Part shown: positions 10,022 through 21,160 of the stretch, piece by piece | Layout: every line of letters begins with the position of its first letter | Position numbering within the stretch: position 1 is the first letter of the stretch | Source: Chrysoperla carnea | Taxonomy: Eukaryota; Arthropoda; Insecta; Neuroptera; Chrysopidae | Assembly: GCF_905475395.1 (NCBI RefSeq) | Contig: NC_058337.1 | Span: 66,236,368 to 66,300,367 of the forward strand | Length of the DNA: 64,000 bases | Direction: 5' to 3' | Program-made: the position numbers and the translations under genes | Notes under the pieces: generated by a model | What the model saw: only the letters and a program-made list of their open reading frames with translations | Database searches by the model: none | Told to the model about the DNA's origin: nothing

Positions 10022-12627
10022 AAATCATTCTCTATCCATACACACGCATACCAATGTCCAAAAAAACGTATTTTTCAAAATACTTTGCAAATTACGTTAC
10101 AACGAGTAGTTTGCAATTTTGTATTGTAGTCTGTTGGTAAAAATTTAAGGATCGCTTCATTTGAAAAAATAAAATAGTTTTTATTTGCAAAAAATCCCAA
10201 ATGTATTACAATTCAAACTACCTAAATCTATTAAAAGGTAAATTTTCATTCGGGAAAAATGGTGGATCATAGAAATTGAAAGCTTCACGTTTGCGGCGTT
10301 TATCTTCCATAAATACAATTCTATCACTTTCCAATAATGATTTTTGTGTTGTTGTTGTCGTAGTTACTGGATTAAATTTATTTTTATCCAAAACCACGCC
10401 ATTATTTCCTTCGCCCAACCTTACATCCAAATCGTAATCCAATTTTTGAGTAGTTGTTGATCGAATTGGCCGTGGAGTTGTTCCACTTGGTTTTTTTGGT
10501 GTTATGTGAACTATTTCATCAACTTCATTAGGTATTGGGCTCACAGTTGGAATTGGTCTTGGATTATAATCAGGTTTAGGTTGTGGTTCATAATTTTGAT
10601 TATTCAATTCTTGATCAATATTAGGCCTATTAGGTTGCGGTTCAAAATTATCAGTAGGAATTGGGATTCTGTCTGGGGGTGGGAATCTATCGGGAGGAGG
10701 ATATTGATTGTGTTTATTGGGTTTGTTCTGTCCTGGCGGTCCTCCATGGGGATGTTGTTGAAATCGATCAAAATCATTCGGATTTTCCTGAGGATGTTGG
10801 TGAGGATGATGGTGATGATGCTCTAATCCTGGAGGACCTCCATGTGGATGTTCATGTGGTGGACCATGATGTTGTGGTGGTCCATAATTATTTTCATAAC
10901 CTGGTCGATAAACAGGTGTTGGTGGAGGCCGTTGTTGCTGCTGATGTGAATTGCCTAAGCCAAATGAAATACCAAAATTTAAATTAAGACCAGGTAGTCC
11001 TCTTTCTGTTGCTTGACCACGGTGTCCAAGATATTCTCTTATTAGTCCTATAACATGCAAAGTTAAAACAAATGTAGGCAAGCTTTCTCTGAATTGGCAT
11101 AACAATGCGTGTAATTTTCAACAATTTAGTTTTTTCTACAAGTGGGCATGCAATGCAATTTTTCAATCGCAAATTTAATATGAAATTTTAAAAATAGAAT
11201 GCAAATGTCGGTAATTTTAGTAATTATAGAATGCATTTTTTTCGTCGATTTCACGATGTATATTAAACATAAAAATATCTTTGAAAAAGGAACTAGCCAT
11301 TTCTATATCAGTTCAAAAATTTATTGTTATTTTTGTCGAATTTGAAACAAAAATTCACAACATTTTTGTCGATTTTGAATGAACTTTTATTTTTTCGGTA
11401 ATTATAGCGGTTATTTTAGAAACAAGCAATTTTAAAAAAAAAGTTTACAGCATAGTTTAATGTTCGAATAACTTTGTTGGCAGATTATTCTACAAGATGC
11501 ATAGTAAAGGTAAATCGTATTTTTTAATTTTCTGCGTTTCGATTTACGTATTCAAAAGTTTTGTGCCTATGTATGTACAAAATGACGTGAAATTGTAAGG
11601 AAAAGGAAATGATTTTTCAACCCTTAAAATGTTTCAAAATTCATTCAATTTTTTTTTTTTAATGTTTTTATGAATTTTACTGAACATATACAGCAAGGAA
11701 AAAGAAATCGTTGAAATATGAAAATCGAAAAATACGTTTTGTCTCCAAAGATTACGATTTAATATATACCAGTCATTAATCATTACTCTTCAAACAGTAC
11801 AAATTCTGCATATGCGATTTTATTTCAAAATTTCTGTTAGTAGCTGTTATTGAAAACTAGAAATAAATAACTATATATAAAAATTTCTACACACAGCTTA
11901 TCGAAATAGAGTTTTTACATACATCGGATCGATTAACTGTTATTTTATTTTCAAATCACTGCATTTTTAATGCAGTTATTACGCGACACTATTATATTCA
12001 AAACTTCACATACCTAATTAGCATTATTTTATTGATTTTTCTATTTCTCAACTACATCGAATACAATGATTTTTTTTCCTGCTATCATTTTAAAAAAGGG
12101 CCGAATGAATTCAAAATATTACGGATATTGCCCTCTCCCCATCTTCTTGAATTACCAAAAGTAAATAATATTCTTTTCAGCTTAAAAAAGTTAATTCCAT
12201 GTTAATAAAATACATACATAATTTTTATATAGTTATTGTTTCCTAATTTTAGCTGTAATTTTGATTTCAAGGTGAATTTTTTGAGTAATGAAAAATTTAA
12301 AATGAAGAATTATTGACGCTTATATGTATACATAATAGAAATAACAAATCAATAATTAATTCTTTATTGATGCGGAAATTAATTACAAAGTACGTCACTA
12401 ATAAATAAAACGTGATAAAAAATGTGAATTTTTCCTTCGAATTCCATTCATAAAATTTCCTTTTCCTTCTTTTAAAAAAAGAATCTTTAAGAAGAAATCT
12501 TGAAAAATCACCAAATAAAAACACTTTGTTGTTTATAAAATCATAAAAAAAAATTATAATAATAATTACCACAATTAAAGCACTGGAAAATTGTTGTAAA
12601 CAATACAATAGAAAACAGAATTTTCAT
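6985..12627 (-). CDS. Clip-domain serine protease with Pro/His-rich linker
   Basis: Secreted trypsin-like zymogen of the insect clip family, whose members act in haemolymph cascades (melanization, Toll, clotting). Seven exons: 12627-12570, 11047-10222, 9377-9172, 9121-8914, 8856-8594, 7382-7213, 7140-6985; all GT..AG, in phase, 628 codons plus TAA. Signal peptide about residues 1-18 (MKILFSIVLFTTIFQCFN). Residues about 54-160 are Pro/His-rich, with HPHGGPPG twice and a run of five His; Pro-rich sequence continues to about 290. Clip cysteines: 299, 305, 311, 323, 333, 334. Cys365 would tie the clip chain to the catalytic chain. Triad His429 (TAAHC), Asp476 (NDIG), Ser580 (GDSGG); Asp574 at the base of the S1 pocket predicts cleavage after Arg/Lys. 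The activation site is unusual: Leu382|AVGA instead of Arg|IVGG. The signal exon is assigned from phase, splice site and hydrophobicity only. The specific orthologue was not identified. Confidence 0.88.
7799..8035 (+). repeat. Dispersed repeat family E, copy 1 (protease intron 5)
   Basis: Part of a transposon-like family with copies near 17935-18045, 24455-24725 (both inverted) and 60458-60695. Shared order: CATTTACGAACTC, CACTTTTTA(C/G)G, TTCAGCTTGA, AAGTTATCGTGTT, then GTAGCATCAATATTT and GTTACAAACTT. No reading frame is preserved. Confidence 0.65.
8040..8215 (+). repeat. Dispersed repeat family F, copy 2
   Basis: Direct counterpart of 3200-3425 in dib intron 3, directly following a family E copy. 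The pair may be two parts of one longer element, but the other E copies do not show F sequence next to them. Confidence 0.55.
9513..9818. mobile_element. MITE in protease intron 2
   Basis: A 306-bp element with terminal inverted repeats TACACGGAGAAAAATGGAGA / TCTCCATTTTTTCTCCGTGTA. It lies between the exon for the Pro/His-rich region and the clip exon. No coding potential. Confidence 0.7.
9941..10018. repeat. (AT)39 microsatellite
   Basis: An uninterrupted AT dinucleotide tract of 78 bp, in the same intron as the MITE and about 200 bp from the splice donor of the Pro/His-rich exon. Likely length-polymorphic. Confidence 0.95.
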
Positions 12628-15600
12628 TTTATAACTATTCTTTTAAACTTGCTAGTAATTAATAAATTTTCATTATTATTATATTAATTTGATAAAATAT
12701 TACTAACAGACTAAATTCATTTTTCAAATATTTTAAAATAAAATTCATTTAAAAAGAATCCCTTCCATTATTTCCTATTTTGTATTTAAAATTTTTTACT
12801 TCTATATACATACATACACTGCAGCAGGCATCTTGTAAGTACAATAGAGGCTGGATGATTTCCTTGCACAAAATTGTTGAACTTTTCACTGCATTTTATG
12901 TCTCATCAAAAATTGGAAAGTTAACTTTAAATTAGTTAATTTTCTAGTTACTACTAGTTTTAAAAGAAGCGTGCAAGTGTTTCTATACTTGAAATCTAGA
13001 ATACTCTACGGTTAGTATTAGAAAAAAGTAAATCATAATCATAATCAAACTTTTAGAAAATAAATTTTACTATATTTAGTAAAAAAATACAATAGTTTAC
13101 CATGTTATCACAATCAGAAAGTTGTTTATCTGAGGCCAAAGCATTTCCATCACAATTTGTTTGTTTTGGTGTTTAGATCAGGAAACAGATAATTGTTTGT
13201 TCGCAAGTTTAGTTAATGTATGTGATTCACGTAACCAAATAAAGTTAGCAGGCTTAACTTTCTGGCAATAACAAAAAACTATGAAGTTTGAAAAATAATA
13301 TTACCTGACTAAAACAACTAAAATTCGATTATAAATCTGCAAAAATTTCATTTTCCTGCAAATTAGTTGTCTTTTTTATCACTTAGCTCATCTGTTTCGT
13401 ATAAATAATAGAGCTGTTTTTCAAAGCTGAGAAGTAGGTACCGTAGCAGATGTTCAATGATCTTATCATCCTTGCTACATCCCGTGTAGTAATTATTGTC
13501 ACCAATTTTCCATATTTAGAGATTTACTCAAACTGCACAAGTTTCTGTGGTTAGTCTTTGCATTACCTTTCCAACAGACTTCAAGGTTCTGCTACGTTTT
13601 CTTTTATTTCTCCGATAAAAATTTGAGACCCTTTTTTAGTTGATTATTATGCCCCTATTTGATCTTTCTTCTTTTTTTTGGATAAGTAATAATGCTCTGG
13701 TAAGTTTTCTATTAATTCCTCAAAAAAAATTAGTTCCAGGTCATCTTCCTTATAAAAGTTCCTCTTCATATTCATGTGTGCGGGAAATAACAGAAACTGT
13801 AGACGCAATTGTAGTATTTGTGATTATCATAGTGGTAGTGTATATACAGGTGTATTTTCTGTATTTTAAGAGTTTTAACCCAACGGTTTCGATCTGTTTA
13901 GTTTAGTTCTTCGAAATTAATTTTCCCTCCGCGTTGTGTTTTCTCAGCCCAAGCTTGGTCAGTTAATTTTCTTTAATGTTTCCCTACACATTAAATCTGT
14001 CCCTGAATCCTGTAGAGACAGTGTATGAAGGGTTATTTGATCCTTTATTTTAATTGCGTATGATAGGTAAATTCGTGGGAGATTCAAGATAACTCTTATT
14101 ACTCGTAATATCCCTAAAACCTAGCTTGATATACTACTCTATACATGGAGGTTCTGTGACGATTATAACATATTTTTCTCCATATTTTACATTTTGTATA
14201 TTTATTCAAGGGATTATTAAATAAAGACAAACGAAATGGGAAAACCACAGTTTTAGAAAAAGAACACAATAATAACTTATTTATCAGATTAATGTTAAAA
14301 ACAAGTTTTGCGAATAATTTGTATACATTCAAAAATAATTACTTATCTATATTCAGAAAAATGTCAGGTCAAATGATGAAGATTTCTTAGAATATGGTAA
14401 AGCCTCGGATATAACAAACCAAAAGTACAGGCTGTTCATACACATATCGTTAATATTTATGAATAAACTAGTAATAGTAGGTATTTTTACATTTAATTTT
14501 TGCAAATTTTTACTAGATTTCGTGCCGAGTTGTTCCAATTCACTGGAGCGATAATCGAATTTTATATATTAATATCCATTTTTCCTGTCTTAGTATATGT
14601 TATTTATTACTAACTCCTCAGTTTTCACATTTGATCTTCATAGAGAGCCGGTGGCTGATTTTTTTTATAATAATAGCACTACAGCCAACAGCGGTTTATT
14701 TTTAGAAAATTTTTATTTAAAATCCATGAAAGAAAATGTTTATTTTTTTGTTATAAATAATTTATGATATAAAAAAAAAAAAAAAACTATCTGAAAGCAA
14801 CAAAACCTCTGTACCTAAATGTATAATGTCTGTTAAGGGGGTTTGAGACTCAAATAAGGAAAAATGGTTTAATATCTCTAAGTAAAAAATTTTGGTTTGT
14901 AATATGTTTCTTACATCCTTAAGAACATTTAGCCACTTCAAAATTTTCCAGGTCCCATTCCCTATTTTACTACCCTTAAATAACCACCCCGGAGTGACAG
15001 CTTGAGAAACCTGTTTTTAAGATAGTTGATAATTTCTCAAAAATGTTTTTTAGTCTGAAAATGTTTATGTTTTTTAGTCTGAAAATGGATTTTTATATGT
15101 TTTTTAGCTCGCTGTTTACGAATCCAAGGTCAGTTTTCATCCATAATTATAAACACTTCAACCCTGCAACAAATTTTAAAAATAATAATTTAAAGTAATA
15201 ATATGGTTGACTTCAGTTGCAGCTTATAGATTCATTTTTTTTTTTTATAAATTTATCAATACACGAAAAAAAAAAATTAAAGGGTTATACCCAGTTAGAA
15301 TTTTCAAAGAGTTTTAGCATTTCTGTATTTAGTTTTAGCACTTAGTCAATTGTTTGTTATGAAGTTTCTGATTTCCTTTTTTAATAACCCCTTCGGAGAT
15401 GGGAGTACAACCTGAAAAAGTATCCCTGTTATCTATAACTTAGATATCTTTATTTTTCAAGCACAATAAAAAATAGTAATTCAAATAAAGAACCAATTAC
15501 AAAATCTAAATATATTGATTAAAATAAAAAGTAATAGAAAAACATTTTGACACTCTGTACAATTTTTTATTGCAAAAAAAAACTAATTTTTATATATAGG

Positions 15601-16456
15601 TAAATATGCAATATAAAAATTTCATTATGAATATAGAATGTGATAGAGGCTTTCATGGTTCATTAATAGATGTTATAAACAAGACCTTTTATTCTCTCTA
15701 ATTGTATAATTAATGACACAATTTTAATGAATTACTGTCTATAAATAAAGCAGGGTTTTTAATATACCCTACCTGAACAAAATTAAACACTGCACAAATC
15801 AAATGCATTAAAATTAATTATCGAAAACTTCAGGAAAAGGCAGTTTGTGTGTTTCTGAACAAAAAATAAAGTTTCGTCTGATGAAAAGAGCCCGTGATAA
15901 ATTTTTAAAGGATAAAATTTTGTGATTAAAAATTAGATTTGTAATATGTTTTCACAAATTTTATTGTGCGGGGTTTCTTCGCATAGGTATTTAAAAATAT
16001 AATAAAAAGCTTCCTGTCAGAACTTCACATATTATAAGAAATATTAAGTATTAAAAGAGCTACGAACTACCAATAACCATCCCAACCCGTCCTAACGCAA
16101 CCCAACCGAACTACGATGAGCTGAGCTAATACGTGTTGATTTAGTATTGATTGGGGTGGTTCTTTGAGCTATATTTTAAGAGAAATTTCAATCGAGCTAG
16201 CTGGATTATAATATGTTTTAAGGTAAAATCTGGCTACGGCAAATATAGGTATGTATATCATAGTAACAAAATGCATTTGGACACACGAAATTTATAAAAA
16301 TTTTGCCTAATTCGAAACTTTTCAAATGAAACGTTAAAAGTTTTAGCTCCCAAAGAAACTATTGCCTTGGGATTATATAACTTACTTCTAGTCGTAGAGA
16401 AATCACTTGACTGTGGCAAGGATGAGCGCGTATCGCATATCTTTTATATATAAATA

Positions 16457-16905
16457 TACTAGCTGTTAACTACCCGCTTTGCTGGGCAACATCCACACTT
16501 TCACCCCTCCCCCATACGCCCTTGCGGTTTGGTTACAAATTGTACCTACTGTACACGTCATGCTCTTTTATTTGGTATCACTTGGGTAAATTTGAAAATA
16601 TCCGATTATTCATCCCCAATTTCTCGCTCCACCTTTCCACCATCCGTAGGTTAAATAGATAAAAACAATACTTGAAGCTGGTTGTATATCTTGTCAATAT
16701 ATGAGCTTAATCGATGCACAAATTTTTAAGTTTTTGAAGAACATCCTTTTCAACCCCTATTTTAACCCCTTACTCTACTACTATTACTACTATATTATGC
16801 ATGTTCATTAAAACCTTCTTCTTAAATCACTCTATCTATTAGAAAAACCGCATCAAAATCCATTGCGTAGTTTTAATGATCTAAGCTTACATAGGGATAT
16901 GATAC
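16457..16905 (-). mobile_element. Non-autonomous transposon fragment, same family as 62993-63240
   Basis: Begins ACTAGCTGTTAACTACCCGC and ends near 16905. The inner stretch AACCGCATCAAAATCCATTG followed by CGTAGTTTTAATGATCTAAG is the reverse complement of 63025-63090. The end rich in CCGCTTTGCTGGG resembles a motif that, from memory, terminates many insect non-autonomous elements. Class not determined. Confidence 0.6.
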
Positions 16906-16928
16906 GTACAGGCAGGGGTGTTTGGCCA

Positions 16929-17730
16929 AACCAAAAAAGGGGTGTTATAAGTTTGACCGCTATGTGTGTCTGTCTGTGGCATCGTAGCTCCTAAACGGGT
17001 AAACCGATTTGATTTTTTTTCTTTCGTTTGAAAGGCAATTTAATGGGGAGTGTTTTTAGATATGTTTCAAGTACGAGTTTGGAGTTCCGTACCCAGAACG
17101 ACTTAAAAATAGGCGATGATCCTCAAAATCGATGCAGTTTGGCGAAGACTCTAAGGAAAAAGATAATTTAAAGGAGAGTGTTTAGGGTTCCGTAACCGAT
17201 AAATTTCTCGGGGGTTTTTTTAAATTTTGTAAATTTCACTTGTATACTATGTATTGATGCATGTGAAATTCTAACTTGAACTTTAATATATAGTTTAAAG
17301 TTCTATCAAGCCAAAGTTGCACTGAGTACAAAATATATATGTATGTGCACTCTCTCTTGCTCATTGCCACTTAGGTTCGATGGGACTATACGATAATATC
17401 TCCGTTTTCTGTAATAGTGCCTCCTTTTCTAACACAAGGCTAAAAACTTGAGAATTCAGCCACTTTCCATTAAATTACTTTTTTCCTTAGAGCTGTCGAC
17501 AAACTGAACCGATTTTGAGGATCATGGCCTTTTTAGTTGTTCCAGGTAAGGAACCACAAACTTGCACTTGAAACATATCTAAGAACACTCTCCATTTAAT
17601 CACCTTTCAAACGAAACAAAAAAAATCAAAATCGGTTCATCCGTTTACGATGCCACAGACAGACAGACAGACAGGCAGACACACACACGCACAGATAGCG
17701 GTCAAACTTATAACACCCCTTTTTTAGGTT
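16929..17730. mobile_element. TIR element of about 800 bp
   Basis: Terminal inverted repeats start AACC(A/T)AAAAAAGGGGTG and continue through TTATAAGTTTGACCGCTAT, with arms of roughly 250 bp of decreasing similarity. No transposase frame. A second copy lies at 57530-57830 in IST1 intron 3 and a small inverted fragment at about 54695-54785. The right arm carries a short GACA/GCAGACACACAC microsatellite. Confidence 0.75.
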
Positions 17731-17934
17731 CGGGTGTTAAAAATAACAAAATACATACTCATGAGTTAACCCGCTCAGCTATATGATGTTCAAAAAATTG
17801 CATGGCACCATTATAATAGGCTTGAACAAATACCAAATAAATTACATTTTATGATTTTCTCGTCGATAATTATTAATAAATAAACATTTCATATTCATAA
17901 AATTCTTAATTAACTTTTTATTCCATACATAGGA

Positions 17935-18050
17935 GGTATACGAAATATATTAAGGTATACTAAATTTAGTCCTAAGTTTGTAACGCTTAAAAATATTGAT
18001 GCTACGAACAAAATTTTGGTATTGGTGTATTGATATACTGGGTAATATCA
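17935..18050 (-). repeat. Dispersed repeat family E, copy 2
   Basis: Inverted fragment: AAGTTTGTAACGCTTAAAAA then TATTGATGCTAC and AAAATTTTGGTA, the reverse complement of the 3' part of the copy at 60458-60695. Confidence 0.6.
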
Positions 18051-18949
18051 GGTTAACATATACCTAGAGTTCTCATTAATTAATTGCCGTTGATAATTTT
18101 GTCTCACTTGTTTATTGGGTAATTCGTACCTCGTTAGAGGTCATATAAAAAATTAAAAGATAATAATAATTTGAAATTTTTCCTGTTTATATTTGAATAA
18201 AGAGGCGATGACTATAAAGTACTTTCCCAATATTTTTCAGTATTTTGACTCTGATTTATTTATTTAATCATGACCGGAAATTATCAAATAAATACCAAAA
18301 ATTTCATTGAAACAAAATATTGTCTAGGTAAATCCCCAAAGAGGTCTTTTTGGTAATTCAACGAATTATAAACAAATCTATAATTAGAAGTTCCCGTGTA
18401 GGTGTGTAGGTACTATGGTAAAAACGGTATATTCTCTACGGGTAAAAACGCAGGTTAACATCAATTTCAATCATGCACAAGGGATTTTCCCATATTTATG
18501 ATAAAAATTTATTCAACATTGTCAATTTTTATAAAATATTAATAATGGATCGTTAAATATTATTAGTAATTATTAATAATTAAACATAATTATAAATTAA
18601 TTATGTTTGATTATGATTTATTATATTTACATTCTAAATAATAATACCTACTTTTTAAATCTTACCAGTGACTGATTAAGAAATTTTCCGCTCACATGCC
18701 GACAAATATATTCTACCTTCAAAACAATAAGTTGCGAATTAAATATCTTTCAAGAAATGAGAGGCCAAAGAAAAATTAAATTTTTAATATAGTTTGATAT
18801 AAGTACCTAAAAGCTAAGTGTAAAGAATACGTTTCTATAGTTCTGTACGAAAATTGTCGTATGGATTAATCCTCCACTGTCTTATAAGTTATATTTTCCT
18901 CGAAAATATAGACTTATGCATTGTATCGAAGGTCAACGAGATGGGTTGG

Positions 18950-19530
18950 GCGTATGTTACAAATCCGATTTTTAACTCCTACAGCACACTTTATGAGGCT
19001 TTTGGAATGTCTAATATATATGGGGGAAAAGACGTTGGGAAGTTAACATCCCCAAAAGTTACGACACAAAGTCAATTTACATACCGATTTTAAGCCCTCT
19101 AAAACATTGACTTAAAATATCAATATTGGTTGAGTTGGTGTCAAAGAAATGCTTTTTGGGGATGTTAAATTTCCATTTTTAAGCAGATTAATTCCATTTT
19201 GAAGTAGAAATATCATCGAGTTTCACAAATCCTCCATATTACCTAAGCTATATAAGATTGAAATATGAGTTGAGTGAGCTTTTTATGTGAGTTGAGTTAG
19301 TGTCTACGAAGTGCCTTTTGGAGGATTTCAACTTGCCAACACCGCCTCTACCCCCTTCTTTACGTCGAAATATAACGTTTTTCGTGGTTTTTAACACTTT
19401 ACGCGCCTCTAAGTATAGCTTCACCAAATTGAATCAAAGGTTTGATTTCTATTTAAATTGAATTACTATTGCGGCAGTGCCTTTTGGTAGCATCGACTCT
19501 ACGGACCTGCTTCCCACCTTTTTATGTAAG
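18950..19530. repeat. Decayed tandem repeat, period about 165-175 bp
   Basis: Three diverged units share TTGAGTTGGTGTC / TTGAGTTAGTGTCTACG / TTGAATTACTATTGCG followed by (A/G)(A/T)GC(C/T)TTTTGG, at about 19125, 19295 and 19462. Several percent drift between units; no frame preserved. Confidence 0.45.
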
Positions 19531-21080
19531 TATTTCATGTTCAAAAACAATGATTAAAAGGCAATAATCTAATTTCAATAAAAAGTCTGTAATAATATAC
19601 AAAGCATCGAATGAGAGGGAAATAAGAATAAATAAGACCTTATTGATGGAGCTCTGCAGCTACTTACGGTTTTTTTACCTGTATTAAAATAAATCTATGT
19701 AGTTTGATTATTTAATTCTTTAAACTGTTCATTATTTAGTTATAAAATTTAAATCTTTTCTACATGAGAAAGAAAACCAGTTGAAAAATTTACGATACTA
19801 ATTGTTCTTCACACAACTTTCTTATGTTCATGGATATACACATTTTTATAAGAATTTATATACATGCTAAAATCACCCAATTTTAATTTTTTAGGCTTCC
19901 CTATACTAAGCTTTCTCACGGGACCTTCCTTATTATTCCTGTAAGGTTATGCCATATCCATCCATCCATCCTTCCGTACATCGGTTTTACTTTTAGAGGC
20001 CCGTAGGTATCTATATGGGGCTGCATAGATAACTATTTGAAATTTTCAATGAATAATATTATTTTTATGGTAGATATTATAACGCATAACAGTAGAACAC
20101 AATAAAACTAAAGGAGATCAAAACATAAAATAAATAGTCTGTTGGTACTGAACCCTTCATGCTTGAGTTCATATAGAATTTAATATAATCGGTCGGATAG
20201 GGGATAGAAAACGTCAGATGTTCATTTATTATTTATTAAAATAATAGTTTATTTGAAATACCAAAAATTTTTGTTTGTTTTGTATTTCAAGCGATATCAA
20301 TTATGATAAGACATTTAACTCAAAATTAGCATAAATTTTTATAAATATAGGGGTCATAGTTTTGGAATGAGAACCATAAACTTATGAGCATCTGGCCTTC
20401 ATGCTTACCGTATTAACACTACTTTAGAGGTTTTGATGAAAATAAATTTTCTCAAAAATATCTGTTTTCTCTCAAATCAATTGAAAAGTTTTAGGAGTCA
20501 TTCTTTGATATGAAACTCCGATTTAAGGATCTTTTGAATAATGCATATATACAAAGTGCTGATGTAATCTATATTGGTACTCAATTTTTTAATACAGTAA
20601 CACTTAAATATCTCAAATTCTTTGAAAATTCATTATTATTATAAATTTTTTTTTTTTTTTTTTTTGACGAATTCTATGTATACATTGTATATCGAAAGAA
20701 CGAATAAAATATTATTATTATTATTATTATTATTATATTTAAATTTGTGTACCCTCTACACCATCTCGACGTCCATAATAATCAGAAATAATTTTTAGGA
20801 CAAAATAAATAATGGAATATTTAATAAAACCACATAACTCGTATGTAGATAGTGATCTATATTCTACATTATAGAACTTATATAGGACTTATATTAAAAT
20901 TTATTTTTGCCATATCTTTTTTAATGTTATTTAACAGTAAATATACTAGCAATGAGTTCATTGATCCCAATAAATCAATAAAAAACGTCATAATCAAATT
21001 TTTAAAAAAGATAAATCGAAGGATAATACAAGGAAGTGAATAAAAATTATAACATCAAACACATTTTTAATATAAAAATA

Positions 21081-21086
21081 TTTATT
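21081..21086 (-). terminator. Probable poly(A) signal of MMS22L
   Basis: AATAAA on the minus strand, 75 nt past the MMS22L stop codon. Chance occurrence cannot be excluded. Confidence 0.4.
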
Positions 21087-21160
21087 ATATTGAAAAACGT
21101 ATAAAAAATATAACCTTCAAAATAACGATTAAAAAACAATTAATCAGTTTTAATTTTCTA

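Larger units (their letters stand above)
12628..21160. other. Gene-poor 8.5-kb region
   Basis: Lies between the 5' end of the clip protease and the 3' end of MMS22L. No convincing exon on either strand; the longest open frames have no family features. It holds several transposon remnants (listed separately), an A-run near 14768-14785, a short triplicated motif ATGTTTTTTAGTCTGAAAATG around 15041-15105, a poly-T plus (ATT)n tract at about 20647-20738, and a short degenerate CCTAAC/CCCAAC stretch at about 16080-16115. Confidence 0.5.

Noticed and set aside
10506..10987. Plus-strand open frames opposite the Pro/His-rich exon
   Set aside because: They mirror the biased codons (CCA, CAT) of the real minus-strand exon and give low-complexity hydrophobic or Asp/Val-rich peptides without family features.
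13640..13906. Hydrophobic open frame of 88 aa in the gene-poor region
   Set aside because: No recognised domain, no splice context, composition as expected from T-rich DNA.
16080..16115. CCTAAC/CCCAAC-rich stretch resembling the insect telomere repeat CCTAA
   Set aside because: Only a few degenerate units; too short and irregular to call an interstitial telomeric repeat.
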